A stretch of DNA of 64,000 nt from Proteocatella sp041738345 (GTDB lineage: Bacteria > Bacillota > Clostridia > Peptostreptococcales > Filifactoraceae): NCBI GenBank assembly GCA_041738345.1, contig JBGSPX010000006.1, positions 1 through 64,000 of the forward strand. The letters are read 5' to 3'. The position numbers and the translations under genes were made by a program. The notes under the pieces are model-generated. The model made no database searches. It worked only from the letters and a program-made list of their open reading frames with translations, and had not been told where the DNA came from. Below are positions 25,713 to 34,897 of this stretch, in pieces (position 1 is the first letter of the stretch; every line of letters starts with the position of its first letter).

Positions 25713-25944
25713 ATTATATATAAAAGTAATATTTTATCTAACGGTTCTACTTTATCATCAATCAAAACTCTTTGATTTTAATCGAGCATACTGAGTACAA
25801 CTACATAATGATTTTTGTAGCTTGGTTTCTAATATTCATTTCGGATAATATTCCCTTAAAGTTAAGAAGAAAATGTGAATTTGTGACTATGGCTTATTTT
25901 AGGTTTTAAGATAATTACACTTTGAGAAAGGAAAATCTTAGATT

Positions 25945-26667
25945 ATGTCAAAAGAATCAATGAAGGACAATAATGTAGAATCAGCAGAACAAGGGACTCC
26001 TATAGATAGAAGGAATATAGAACCATATAAGAATGTTATAATATCAGATGAAAAAGGAAATGAACTCATAGGGGCCTATTTAGATTATATTGGTTCGAAA
26101 ATAGCAGTTATACAGCTACTTTCTATTTGGGATGTAAAGTTAATTAGAGATAAAGGTACATTATATTTTAAATCTTTAGAAAAATACGACCAGATATATA
26201 GAGGAAGTATAGAGTATATAGATGGGAATGCAGTATTTTTTAAAGACTTTGAAAATATAAGTGATGAATTAAAAAATGATTTAAAAGTAGATTATGTTAA
26301 TAAAACAAAAATAACTTTTTTAGATGAAGATGATGAAGAAGTAGTTATGCCAGTCGTTATGAAAGATATAAGCAGAGGCGGGGTGTGTTTCTTCACTTTA
26401 GAGTCTTTGAAGGTTGGCCAAATTTTGGAGATGGTACTTGAATTTACCAAAGAACCTCTTCCGGTTAAGCTTGAAATAATAAGAAGAGAGCGTTATCCAA
26501 AAGATCCACATTATTATTATGGTTGTAAAATTCTAACGCTAAATATAGTTGAGGAAAGCATGCTAAAGCAAGCTATATTTAGAATAGATATAGAAAATAA
26601 AAGAGGTAAGTCAAAATTTGAAGATGATGATTTCGAAATAGATGAAGATGATTTTGAAGAAATATAG
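25945..26667 (+). CDS. PilZ-domain protein heading the flagellar operon
   Basis: The 240-aa protein has an N-terminal YcgR-like region (about 25-115), a C-terminal PilZ domain (about 120-215) with the D/NxSxxG motif seen as DISRGG, and a very acidic tail. The RxxxR arginines that normally clamp c-di-GMP before the barrel are not evident; VNKTK stands there. Ligand binding may thus be weak, use Lys, or be lost. It ends 8 bases before flgB, so it is part of the flagellar operon, and it likely links c-di-GMP to motility as YcgR does. The ribosome site AAAGG is unusually far (about 12 bases) from the ATG. Confidence 0.82.
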   Translation: MSKESMKDNNVESAEQGTPIDRRNIEPYKNVIISDEKGNELIGAYLDYIGSKIAVIQLLSIWDVKLIRDKGTLYFKSLEKYDQIYRGSIEYIDGNAVFFKDFENISDELKNDLKVDYVNKTKITFLDEDDEEVVMPVVMKDISRGGVCFFTLESLKVGQILEMVLEFTKEPLPVKLEIIRRERYPKDPHYYYGCKILTLNIVEESMLKQAIFRIDIENKRGKSKFEDDDFEIDEDDFEEI

Positions 26668-26675
26668 GGGGCGAC

Positions 26676-27059
26676 ATGAATAAACTTTTTAGTAATTCTA
26701 TAGATTTAACTCAAAAATCACTAGATTATCTTTGGAAAAAGCAGGGTGTTATATCAGAAAATATCGCTAACCAAGATACTCCAGGATATAAAGCTAAATA
26801 TCTTACATTTGAGGATGAGCTAAAACATAAAGCGGGTCTTGTAAAAGAAGGAACTAGAAGAAATTATGCAGAAATTATAGGGAATACTGATTTTAAGCTA
26901 AATCAACCAGAAAATGAAAGTGTAAGAATGGATGAAAATAATGTTAACACAGACGCAGAATATGTAGAACTTGCAAGAGCTAACATACAGTATCAATATA
27001 GCATAAGATCTATATCAGACGAATTTTCAAGACTTAGAAGTGCTATAAAAGGGCAATAA
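26676..27059 (+). CDS. flgB: flagellar proximal rod protein FlgB
   Basis: Rod subunit of the basal body. The 127-aa protein has the N-terminal rod motif (ENIANQDTPGYKAK) and a C-terminal helix (ELARANIQYQYSIRSISDEF) typical of FlgB. GGGGG precedes the ATG. FlgC normally follows directly, but here fliE is next and flgC is 12 kb downstream. Confidence 0.95.
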   Translation: MNKLFSNSIDLTQKSLDYLWKKQGVISENIANQDTPGYKAKYLTFEDELKHKAGLVKEGTRRNYAEIIGNTDFKLNQPENESVRMDENNVNTDAEYVELARANIQYQYSIRSISDEFSRLRSAIKGQ

Positions 27060-27080
27060 TTAAAACTATTGGAGGCAATT

Positions 27081-27395
27081 ATGTTTATAAATCAGATGCA
27101 AAAAATAAATACCCTTTCGGAAATTGGGAATTTGGGAAAAATTACATCGCCAAATCAAGCAGCAGGAAATGGTGAGGCTGTTTTTAAAGACGTTCTTGAA
27201 AATGCAGTGAAAAATGTAGTTGAAACGGACAATGAAGTTGCGAAACAGCAATATCTTTTATCTACAGGACAGACAGACGATGTACACAATCTTACTATAG
27301 CCGCCACTAAAGCTCAGCTTTCAGTAGACTATATGGTTCAGCTTAGGAATAGAGCTATGGAATCATATAGCGAACTAATGAGAATAAATTTCTAA
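27081..27395 (+). CDS. fliE: flagellar hook-basal body protein FliE
   Basis: Connects the MS ring to the rod. The start is the ATG at 27081 after TTGGAGG. The 104-aa protein has the family C-terminus with TDDVHNLTIAATKAQLSVDYMVQLRNRAM-like helix spanning about 65-100. It sits 21 bases after flgB and before fliF. Confidence 0.93.
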   Translation: MFINQMQKINTLSEIGNLGKITSPNQAAGNGEAVFKDVLENAVKNVVETDNEVAKQQYLLSTGQTDDVHNLTIAATKAQLSVDYMVQLRNRAMESYSELMRINF

Positions 27396-27441
27396 AAAGC
27401 CTAAAATTTAAAGTTTAACTAACTAGTGAGGGGTAAGGTAA

Positions 27442-29130
27442 TTGAAAGACAAGATGAAAGTTTTTATAGACAAGGCTAAGGAATTTTGGTCAAAGTTCAG
27501 TGGAAAAACAAAAAAAATAATAGTTATAGGAACCGCCGCAGTATTGATATTTTCGATAGCAGCGGCATTTATGCTAAACAACAAAGAATATGAAGTGTTG
27601 TTTACAGGACTGAATGACCAAGAATCAAGCGAAATAATAGGTAAGCTTCAGGAATCATCAATTGATTATAAATTCGAAGATGGAGGAACTATTTTAGTTC
27701 CAGCAGAACAAGAACAACAGCTAAAAGCCCAGCTTGTATATGAGGGATATCCTAAAAGCGGGTTCACATATAATGTTTTTAAAGATAATATTGATTTAAT
27801 GACTACGGATTTTGAAAAAAACAATTACAAACTGTTCGAGCTTCAAGATAGGATAGGCTCCACAATAACTTTGTTTGACGGCGTAAAGGATGCAAAGGTA
27901 ACCATAGCATTAGGCGAAGACCGAAAGTATGTTCTTGATAGCAAAAATGCTACTGAAACGAGCGCTTCAGTTGTAGTCATAATGAAAGATGGAGGCTCTC
28001 CTGCACCAGAACAAGTAAAAGCAATCCAAAGATTGGTAGCTAAAAGTATTCCTCAGCTGGCAATGGAGAATGTTGTAGTTATAGATGGAGAAGGAAACGA
28101 TGTTTCAGTAGCACCTAACCTTCAAACTGAGCTAAATCAACTTAGAGCAGAATTCGAAAAACAACTCGAAAATTCAGTTAAATCGAAAGTTACAAACGTA
28201 CTTACCCCGTTTTATGGAGAAGACAATGTTAAAGTTTCAGTAAAAGCGAAAATAGATATGAATAAAAAAATTCGTGAAACTATAAATTACTTCCAACCAG
28301 ATGTTACACAACCAGCTCAAACTCAAAATGCAGGAGAAGCTGGAGCGGATGGGACTGAAACTCAAACAGATCAAAATCAAATAAAAAGAGGTATTCCTGC
28401 CAAAGAATCGATAAATCAAGAAGTCGTAAGAGATGGTAATGCCACAGGAGGAGTTCCAGGGACAGAAACAAATGCAGATATTCCAATCTATGGGAATATA
28501 GAGCTTAATGGAAATGAAACGCAAATAATAAATCAAAATGATATAGATTATTTAGTAGATCAGATAAAAGAGCAGACTCAAATTGATGCGGGTATGATTG
28601 AAGATCTTACTGTGTCTGTATCTATAAATAACAATGGACAAGAAGATACTATAACAAATGATGATTTACTCAAATTAGTAGGGAACTCAGCAGGTATTGC
28701 AACTGAAAAAAGAGCAGATAAAATATCAATTGTTAAGGGTGCGTTTTTTGATCCAAATGCAGGTGTTGAAGAAGAACAACCACTTGACAAGAAAAAACTT
28801 CTTATATTTGCAGCTATAGGAATAGCGCTTTTAATAGCACTTTTAGCAACTCTGTTAATATTCCTAAGAATGAAGAAAAAAGCAAAACTTAAAGCAGCTC
28901 AAATTGTAAAAGATGGTGAAGAAAAACCAGCACTTAACTTAGAGGCAGCTGAAGACTTAGCACACCTTATTGCAGCTGAAAAAGACGAACTTAAAGATAA
29001 TTTAATAAACATAAAGAATGAGAAGAGTTTAGAGCTTAGAGAAAATATCAGAGGATTTGCAGAGCAAAATCCTGAAATAGCAGCTCAGCTTTTAAAATCT
29101 TGGCTGAAAGGAGAGCGTTCGAATGAGTAG
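27442..29130 (+). CDS. fliF: flagellar MS-ring protein FliF
   Basis: Forms the membrane-embedded MS ring. The 562-aa protein has membrane helices near 25-45 and 450-472, the YscJ/FliF ring-building domain (KEYEVLFTGL onward, with YEGYPKSGFTYNVFKD), a Gln/Thr/Gly-rich region near 285-325, and a C-terminal FliG-binding tail. The start is a TTG at 27442, because GAGGGG lies seven bases before it and an ATG four codons later is too far from it. It overlaps fliG by 8 bases. Confidence 0.95.
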   Translation: MKDKMKVFIDKAKEFWSKFSGKTKKIIVIGTAAVLIFSIAAAFMLNNKEYEVLFTGLNDQESSEIIGKLQESSIDYKFEDGGTILVPAEQEQQLKAQLVYEGYPKSGFTYNVFKDNIDLMTTDFEKNNYKLFELQDRIGSTITLFDGVKDAKVTIALGEDRKYVLDSKNATETSASVVVIMKDGGSPAPEQVKAIQRLVAKSIPQLAMENVVVIDGEGNDVSVAPNLQTELNQLRAEFEKQLENSVKSKVTNVLTPFYGEDNVKVSVKAKIDMNKKIRETINYFQPDVTQPAQTQNAGEAGADGTETQTDQNQIKRGIPAKESINQEVVRDGNATGGVPGTETNADIPIYGNIELNGNETQIINQNDIDYLVDQIKEQTQIDAGMIEDLTVSVSINNNGQEDTITNDDLLKLVGNSAGIATEKRADKISIVKGAFFDPNAGVEEEQPLDKKKLLIFAAIGIALLIALLATLLIFLRMKKKAKLKAAQIVKDGEEKPALNLEAAEDLAHLIAAEKDELKDNLINIKNEKSLELRENIRGFAEQNPEIAAQLLKSWLKGERSNE

Positions 29131-30133
29131 TGAAAAAAAACTTTCAAATCAGGAAAAAGCTGCGGCCGTAATTGTGTCGCTTGGAGTAGACAAAGCATCT
29201 GAAATTTATAAATATCTTTCAGAAGATGATCTGGAACAACTGACTATAGCGATTGCAAAACTTGGGTATATATCAGTAGAACAGACAGAAGAAGTACTAG
29301 ATGATTTTTACAAAATGTGCCTTACACAAAAAGTGGTTACAGAAGGTGGAATGGAGTATGCAAGAACCGTACTTGAAAAAGCATTTGATGAAAATACGGC
29401 ACATGCACTTCTTGAAAAAGTTTCTAAGAGTCTTAAGGTTAAATCCTTTGACTATTTAAGAAGAACTGATATAAAGAGTCTTTTCTCTGTGCTTCAATAT
29501 GAAAGACCGCAGATTATAGCATTAGTACTTTCTTATGTAGATTCAGCAAAAGCAGCAGAAGTAATTGCTTCACTTCCTGAAGAAAAAAGAGTAGCAGTAG
29601 TTGAAAAAATTGCTAGAATGGAGAGCGCATCTCCAGAAGCAATAAAGGTAGTGGAAGCACAACTTAAGAACAAGTTCTCATCAGTTATGACAACAGACTT
29701 TGCAAAAATTGGTGGTATAGATTACATTGCCGAAGTTATGAACAATATGGATAGAAGCAACGAAAAATTCATATTCGACGAAATGGGCAAAAAAGACCAA
29801 GACCTTACAGACGAAATCAAAAAGAAAATGTTTGTGTTCGAAGACATTGCAGGCATGGATGGAAGAGCAATTCAGATATTTGTCAGAGAATGCGATATCA
29901 AAGACCTTGTGCTTGCAATCAAAGGGACTACAGACGAAGTGGCAAGACTTATATTTGCAAATATGTCAGCTAGGATGGCAGAAAATATCAAAGACGAACT
30001 TGAAATTACAACCAATGTAAGACTTAAAGAAGTAGAGGAAGCTCAGCAAAAAATAGTAGCTGTAATAAGAAAACTAGATGAAGAGGGCGCTATTGTACTT
30101 TCTAAGGGAGGAAAGGATGATATAATTGCATAA
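29123..30133 (+). CDS. fliG: flagellar motor switch protein FliG
   Basis: C-ring protein that couples MotA to rotation. The 336-aa protein shows the N-terminal FliF-binding domain, the middle EHPQ-like region, here YERPQIIALVLSY, and the C-terminal torque helix with charged residues (DMDGRAIQIFVRECD... GMD-like region near 240-265). Length is normal. It starts inside fliF and overlaps fliH by 8 bases, so the three are coupled. Confidence 0.95.
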   Translation: MSSEKKLSNQEKAAAVIVSLGVDKASEIYKYLSEDDLEQLTIAIAKLGYISVEQTEEVLDDFYKMCLTQKVVTEGGMEYARTVLEKAFDENTAHALLEKVSKSLKVKSFDYLRRTDIKSLFSVLQYERPQIIALVLSYVDSAKAAEVIASLPEEKRVAVVEKIARMESASPEAIKVVEAQLKNKFSSVMTTDFAKIGGIDYIAEVMNNMDRSNEKFIFDEMGKKDQDLTDEIKKKMFVFEDIAGMDGRAIQIFVRECDIKDLVLAIKGTTDEVARLIFANMSARMAENIKDELEITTNVRLKEVEEAQQKIVAVIRKLDEEGAIVLSKGGKDDIIA

Positions 30134-30941
30134 TCAAGAGAAGAAAGACGAAAAACCAGAAGTCCACGCAAATATATATGATATACTTGTAGATTTTGAA
30201 CAAGAAGAAATTCTTGAAAAAGAATTAGAAGCGCTTGAAGAACAAATAGGATCATCCGATAACAAAATAGTAGAACCTAAAATAGATTTGGAAAAATATA
30301 AGGCTGAAAAACAAAAACTAAAATTAGAAATACTTGATATGGAAAAGAAAGTAAAGCAAATGTTTGAAGACGCAGTCCAAGAGTCAGAAAAGATAAAAGC
30401 AGATGCTTTCGAAAAAGCTACTAGAGAGGGGTACAGCGTAGGTTACGAAGCTGGACACTCACAAGGATATCAAGAAGCAAGCGATGAAGTAGCGCAGACC
30501 TTAAAAGTTGAAGCTGAAAATTTATTACAAGAACTTAGAGAGCTAATAGCTTCGACAGAACAGAACAAAAGAGATGTGCTTGAAGAATTCAAAGAAGACC
30601 TAAAAGATATAGCGGTTGCTATTGCTGAAAAAGTAATACATGTAAGTTTAAAATCCAGCGGAGATATAATAAAGCGAATGATAGTATCTGCGACAGAAGG
30701 CATTTTATCAAAAGAATGGGTTAAGATTTATATAGCCAAATGTGATGCAGAATTAATTGTAGATGGAGATGCATCCCTTATAAGCTCCCTTTCTTATGTA
30801 TCAGATAGGATAAAGATAATTCTTATGGAAGACGAAGCTCCAGGAACCTGTATTATAGAATTACCAGATAAAGTAATAGATGCAAGTGCAAATACTCAAA
30901 TAGAAAATATAAAAGATATAATAAGTAGTTCTAGAATATAA
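30126..30941 (+). CDS. fliH: flagellar export regulator FliH
   Basis: Regulates the FliI ATPase in the type III export apparatus. The 271-aa protein has an acidic N-terminus, a long coiled coil (about 50-105) followed by a Gly-repeat region (GYSVGYEAGHSQGY) that is typical of FliH, and a V-ATPase E-subunit-like C-terminus. It starts with TTG at 30126, overlapping the fliG stop, with AGGAAAGG upstream. Confidence 0.9.
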   Translation: MHNQEKKDEKPEVHANIYDILVDFEQEEILEKELEALEEQIGSSDNKIVEPKIDLEKYKAEKQKLKLEILDMEKKVKQMFEDAVQESEKIKADAFEKATREGYSVGYEAGHSQGYQEASDEVAQTLKVEAENLLQELRELIASTEQNKRDVLEEFKEDLKDIAVAIAEKVIHVSLKSSGDIIKRMIVSATEGILSKEWVKIYIAKCDAELIVDGDASLISSLSYVSDRIKIILMEDEAPGTCIIELPDKVIDASANTQIENIKDIISSSRI

Positions 30942-30953
30942 GCAGGTGGAGAT

Positions 30954-32255
30954 ATGTTAAAGAATTTACCAAAACTGATAGCCAAGTCAGACACCATAAG
31001 CCATATTGGGAAAATAGAAAATATAGTGGGAATGACAATAGAAGCCTCAGGCGGTAAAGCCAGTATAGGCGATATAGGAATGATATACAGCGAGAATAAA
31101 AATCAACATATACCCGCAGAAGTAGTAGGTTTTAAAGATGACAAAATTCTGCTGATGCCATATGGGGATATGAGTGGAATAGCAGCAGGTAGCTTTATAA
31201 GAAATACTAAAAATAGACTAAAAATTCCAGTAGGAAACAGCCTAAGAGGCCAAGTACTTGATGCAATGGGAAAACCGATTGATAGAACAAAAGAATTAAA
31301 CCCAGAAGCGTACTATTATGTAGATAGTAAATATACCAATCCCCTTTCTAGACCACCAATACATGAAACCCTTCATTTTGGAGTAAAAGCAATAGATTCA
31401 ATGCTTACAATAGGGAAGGGGCAGAGGGTAGGTATTTTTGCAGGAAGTGGAGTTGGGAAGAGTACACTGCTTGGAATGATTGCAAAAAATGTAAAAGCAG
31501 ATATAAACGTAATCGCACTAGTAGGCGAGAGGGGTAGAGAAGTAAGAGAATTCTTAGAAAAAGACCTCGGTGAAGAAGGCTTAAAAAGATCGATACTAGT
31601 AGTAGCGACTTCAGATCAGCCAGCGATGCTTAGATTAAAATGTCCTATGGTCGCTACCACTATAGCAGAGTATTTTAAAGATCAGGGAAAAGATGTATTA
31701 CTAATGATGGACTCATTAACTAGATTTGCAATGGCGCAGAGGGAAGTAGGACTTGCTATAGGAGAACCGCCAATCGCAAGAGGATACACACCTTCAATAT
31801 ATGCAGAACTTCCAAAACTTTTGGAACGAAGTGGAAATTTTGAAAAAGGCTCTATAACTGGAGTATATACAGTGCTTGTAGAAGGAGATGACACCAATGA
31901 ACCGATAGCCGATATGGTAAGAGGGATACTTGATGGACATATAGTGCTTACAAGAAGACTGGCAAATGAGAATCACTTTCCAGCAATAGACATAAATGCT
32001 AGTATATCAAGACTTATGAGCACAATAGCAACTCCAGAACATCAAAAAATGGCATCTGCGCTAAGAGATATAATAAGTGTTTACGATAAAAACCTAGATC
32101 TTATATCTATAGGTGCATATAAGCCTAACACGAACCCAAGACTTGATTATGCAATATCTAAGATAGATAAAGTTAATGACTTTTTGAAACAGGGGATAAA
32201 TGAGAATTTTGGGTTTGAAGACACACTTAAACGCTTAAAAGAAATACTAGATTAG
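30954..32255 (+). CDS. fliI: flagellum-specific export ATPase FliI
   Basis: Hexameric ATPase of the flagellar export gate, homologous to F1-beta. The 433-aa protein has Walker A GSGVGKST, VGERGREVREF, and Walker B VLLMMDSLTRFA. It lies between fliH and fliJ, its stator and stalk partners. Confidence 0.96.
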   Translation: MLKNLPKLIAKSDTISHIGKIENIVGMTIEASGGKASIGDIGMIYSENKNQHIPAEVVGFKDDKILLMPYGDMSGIAAGSFIRNTKNRLKIPVGNSLRGQVLDAMGKPIDRTKELNPEAYYYVDSKYTNPLSRPPIHETLHFGVKAIDSMLTIGKGQRVGIFAGSGVGKSTLLGMIAKNVKADINVIALVGERGREVREFLEKDLGEEGLKRSILVVATSDQPAMLRLKCPMVATTIAEYFKDQGKDVLLMMDSLTRFAMAQREVGLAIGEPPIARGYTPSIYAELPKLLERSGNFEKGSITGVYTVLVEGDDTNEPIADMVRGILDGHIVLTRRLANENHFPAIDINASISRLMSTIATPEHQKMASALRDIISVYDKNLDLISIGAYKPNTNPRLDYAISKIDKVNDFLKQGINENFGFEDTLKRLKEILD

Positions 32256-32285
32256 TTTGATTAAAGAAGAAAAGGGGTAAAAATT

Positions 32286-32729
32286 GTGAAAAAGTTTACG
32301 TTTGGCCTAGATACGGTATTAGACTATAAAAATCAAGTGCTTTCAAGCTTAAAGTTGGAGCATGGAAAAATTATAGCCGAACTAAACCAACAAGAAGCGA
32401 TTTTAGAAGATCTTAAAAATCAGTATTATAACTATGTTAGAGAATTTAATGAAAAAAAAGTAACTGGAATGACAGTGATTGAAGCTAGGGCGTTTGAAAT
32501 GTATATAAAACAGATTGATGACCAAATAAAATTTCAAAATCAAAAAATAGCTCAAATAAGAAAAGTAGAAGAGAAAAAAAGGCAGGAAGTTGTCGAATCT
32601 AGAAAAGAATCAGCAGCTATAGAAAAGCTTAAAGAGAAAAAAATCGAGCAATATAATAAAGATGTAAAGAAAAAAGAAGAACAATTTATTGAAGAATTCG
32701 TATCAAACTCAATGTCAGCAGTAAATTAA
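32286..32729 (+). CDS. fliJ: flagellar export protein FliJ
   Basis: Central stalk and chaperone-escort protein of the export ATPase. The 147-aa protein is almost entirely helical coiled coil with heptad charge pattern, as the family requires. The GTG start at 32286 follows GGGG. Sequence identity in this family is low, so position between fliI and fliK carries much of the assignment. Confidence 0.88.
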   Translation: MKKFTFGLDTVLDYKNQVLSSLKLEHGKIIAELNQQEAILEDLKNQYYNYVREFNEKKVTGMTVIEARAFEMYIKQIDDQIKFQNQKIAQIRKVEEKKRQEVVESRKESAAIEKLKEKKIEQYNKDVKKKEEQFIEEFVSNSMSAVN

Positions 32730-32753
32730 AGAAAAAAGCGAAAGGAGGTGAAG

Positions 32754-33968
32754 ATGAAAAAGATGATACAGATAATTGACAAAATGCAATCAAAACCAAT
32801 GCCTAAAACTCAAAAAATGGCACCAAAAGACACATCTGAGTTTAAAGACACACTAAACCAAGCAGTGAGCGATCAAGGGAGACCAGAGAATACAAATCAA
32901 GCATCAAATCAGACTAATCAAACTCAAAATTCTGATAAACCGAAAACAGAAACGGGTAATGTAAATGAAAATAATATTTCAAAAGAAGAACTGGATTCTG
33001 TAGAAAAAAGTATTGTAGACGGATTAACACTTGCAGTAAACGCATTTCAAATGGAAGTTAAACCAGAAATAAAATCAGTTCAAATCGAACTTCCAAAAGA
33101 AACTGAAATGCTTAAAGTAGGCACAAATATGGCCGTTAAAAATTCAGAAGAATTTACGTCTCAAATTAGTTCTGAAAACAAATCTCAGGTTATTACAGAA
33201 GAATTATTGCAAAACAATGCAACGAATGTAACTGAAAAAAATCTTGAGACTTCAGGAAAACTTAAATTAGAAAATTTTGAGTCAAAGGTAGAAGAAGTTT
33301 CAACAGAAACAGTTAAGAAGCCAGAAATTAAAACAGAGACATCTGAAGTAAAGCTTGATTCAAAAGTAAATTCTGAGGAAATTCAAAAAGTGACAAGTAA
33401 AACTACGGACAATCAAGAAAAACCGTCCCTTGAAACTGCACCAAAAGAAACTGCTACAGTTTTAGAACCACAAAAACAGATAAAGCCTGAAAGCACTGAA
33501 GTTATAACTGTAAAAGTCGGTGATGGCCAAACTATTTCGTCAGAAAAACTTGTGACAGAAGTTGCAAAAAATATCACTATAAAAACTGATGGAAAAAATG
33601 AATATGAATTACAGCTTGACCCTGAAAACTTAGGGAAAATAAAAGTGAAGCTGTTATTTGAAGATGGAAAGCTTAGTGTATCCCTACTTTGTAATAATAG
33701 CAAAACTGCAAATCTGCTTTCAGAAGGAATATCAAACCTTGGACAAGCAATACAGCAAAATACTAAATCAGAAGTTACAGTGAATGTAAGCGAAGAGAAT
33801 TATTTAAATGACAATCAATCTCAGCAAAACAAACAAAATAGTTCAAATCAACAGCATCAAAAAGATCAACAAAAGGACGACACTCAATTTGAAGACAAGA
33901 TGAAGTTAGGTTTATGGGAAATTGAAAATTTAAAAAAACAATTTTCAGCAGATTTTAGGATTATGTAA
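32754..33968 (+). CDS. fliK: flagellar hook-length control protein FliK
   Basis: Measures hook length and switches export specificity. The ATG at 32754 follows AAAGGAGG. The 404-aa protein has a long low-complexity Gln/Thr/Glu/Lys-rich region (about 1-270), expected to be extended, and the conserved C-terminal hook domain (about 275-345: YELQLDPENLGKIKVKL), then a Gln/Asn-rich tail. It precedes flgD and flgE, its hook partners. Confidence 0.92.
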   Translation: MKKMIQIIDKMQSKPMPKTQKMAPKDTSEFKDTLNQAVSDQGRPENTNQASNQTNQTQNSDKPKTETGNVNENNISKEELDSVEKSIVDGLTLAVNAFQMEVKPEIKSVQIELPKETEMLKVGTNMAVKNSEEFTSQISSENKSQVITEELLQNNATNVTEKNLETSGKLKLENFESKVEEVSTETVKKPEIKTETSEVKLDSKVNSEEIQKVTSKTTDNQEKPSLETAPKETATVLEPQKQIKPESTEVITVKVGDGQTISSEKLVTEVAKNITIKTDGKNEYELQLDPENLGKIKVKLLFEDGKLSVSLLCNNSKTANLLSEGISNLGQAIQQNTKSEVTVNVSEENYLNDNQSQQNKQNSSNQQHQKDQQKDDTQFEDKMKLGLWEIENLKKQFSADFRIM

Positions 33969-33981
33969 GGAGATGTGAAAA

Positions 33982-34434
33982 TTGGCAGATATAATAGGAA
34001 ATATAAACCTTAGAGGCGTAGACAAATCAAATGAATCGCAAGGCGTAAAACAAAAGACGAAATCTACCACTAAAACAGACCTTAATATGGATGATTTTTT
34101 GAAACTTTTAACAAAACAGCTTCAGAATCAAGACATGATGAATCCTATGGACGAAGCAGCGTTTATGAACCAAATGACTCAAATGGCAACAATTCAAGCT
34201 ATGAATACATTTACAGACATAGCTGTAACCACATATTCAGCATCACTTGTGGGAAAAGAAATAACGGTAGCTGAAAAAGGTACAGACGGAAAAATAAATG
34301 AAATAGCAGGAACGGTTACAGGCGCAGCGGTATATGGAGGAGAGCAGGTAGTTTTTGTGAATGGCAAAAGTTACTATTTAACTCAAATAATGGCAGTAGG
34401 GAAATTGCCACCTAAAGAGGAAAAACCAAAATAG
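33982..34434 (+). CDS. flgD: flagellar hook assembly scaffold FlgD
   Basis: Caps the growing hook. The 150-aa protein has the family N-terminal motif (MDDFLKLLTKQLQNQDMMNPM) seen in residues about 35-55, with FMNQMTQMATIQAM after it. It is short because the FnIII-like domain is missing, as in many Gram-positive FlgD proteins. It starts with TTG after AAGGAG. Confidence 0.93.
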   Translation: MADIIGNINLRGVDKSNESQGVKQKTKSTTKTDLNMDDFLKLLTKQLQNQDMMNPMDEAAFMNQMTQMATIQAMNTFTDIAVTTYSASLVGKEITVAEKGTDGKINEIAGTVTGAAVYGGEQVVFVNGKSYYLTQIMAVGKLPPKEEKPK

Positions 34435-34446
34435 GAGTGAGTATAC

Positions 34447-34821
34447 TTGATAAATAAAGTAAATGTCCAGTCAAGCAGACTAGACAATAAGCTTGTCGAC
34501 AAAATTGGATATGTTGGAAGAAGTCAAAGTTTTGAACAGATTCTAAAAACTCAGCTTGAGGAAAATAAAGAACTTAAATTTTCAAAACATGCCCAAGAAA
34601 GAGCGGCACAAAGAGGCATAGAGGTCACGCCTTCGCTTATGTCAGAATTAGAAAAAGCAGTAGATAAAGCAAGCGAGAAGGGGGCAAAAGATTTAGCGAT
34701 AATAGGCCAAAATGAAGCCTTTATTGTAAATGTACCAAATAAAATAGTTGTGACTACAATGTCATATCTAGAGTTAAAGAACAATATTTTTACAAATATA
34801 GACAGTGCGGTAATTATATAG
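34447..34821 (+). CDS. small conserved flagellar operon protein (TIGR02530-type)
   Basis: The 124-aa protein matches the pattern of a conserved family found between flgD and flgE in Firmicutes, with FSKHAQERAAQRGIEV and a C-terminal VTTMSYLELKNNIFTNIDSAVII-like end (about residues 100-124). Its biochemical role is not established. The TTG start at 34447 follows GGAGTGAG. An alternative reading frame runs on past its stop (see 34821-34880). Confidence 0.85.
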   Translation: MINKVNVQSSRLDNKLVDKIGYVGRSQSFEQILKTQLEENKELKFSKHAQERAAQRGIEVTPSLMSELEKAVDKASEKGAKDLAIIGQNEAFIVNVPNKIVVTTMSYLELKNNIFTNIDSAVII

Positions 34822-34822
34822 C

Positions 34823-34869
34823 CGGACCATTTATGGGGGCTACAGGATTTTGTCCGATTGACAAACCTG
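34823..34869 (+). other. possible H-type pseudoknot before flgE
   Basis: CGGAC (34823-34827) can pair with GTCCG (34852-34856), while CAGG in the loop (34843-34846) can pair with CCTG (34866-34869). The stems are short, and the call is tentative. It occupies most of the 76-base gap before flgE. Confidence 0.3.
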
Positions 34870-34897
34870 AGGATTAAAGCAAGAAAGGGAAATAAAT

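Larger units (their letters stand above)
25428..25944 (+). other. 517-bp non-coding leader of the flagellar operon
   Basis: No credible gene is present. It holds two sigma-A type promoters (25470-25498 and 25684-25712) and small hairpins AATCAAA-ACTC-TTTGATT (25760-25777) and CTACA-N10-TGTAG (25801-25820). Transcripts would carry 5' leaders of roughly 225 to 440 nt before pilZ. I looked for c-di-GMP riboswitch (GEMM) cores, known ahead of the flagellar operon of C. difficile, and saw none. An independent small RNA between the promoters is also possible. Confidence 0.6.

Noticed and set aside
25428..25944. c-di-GMP (GEMM) riboswitch or invertible flagellar switch as in C. difficile
   Set aside because: No GEMM core sequence, and no long inverted repeats flanking a promoter; only short hairpins are present.
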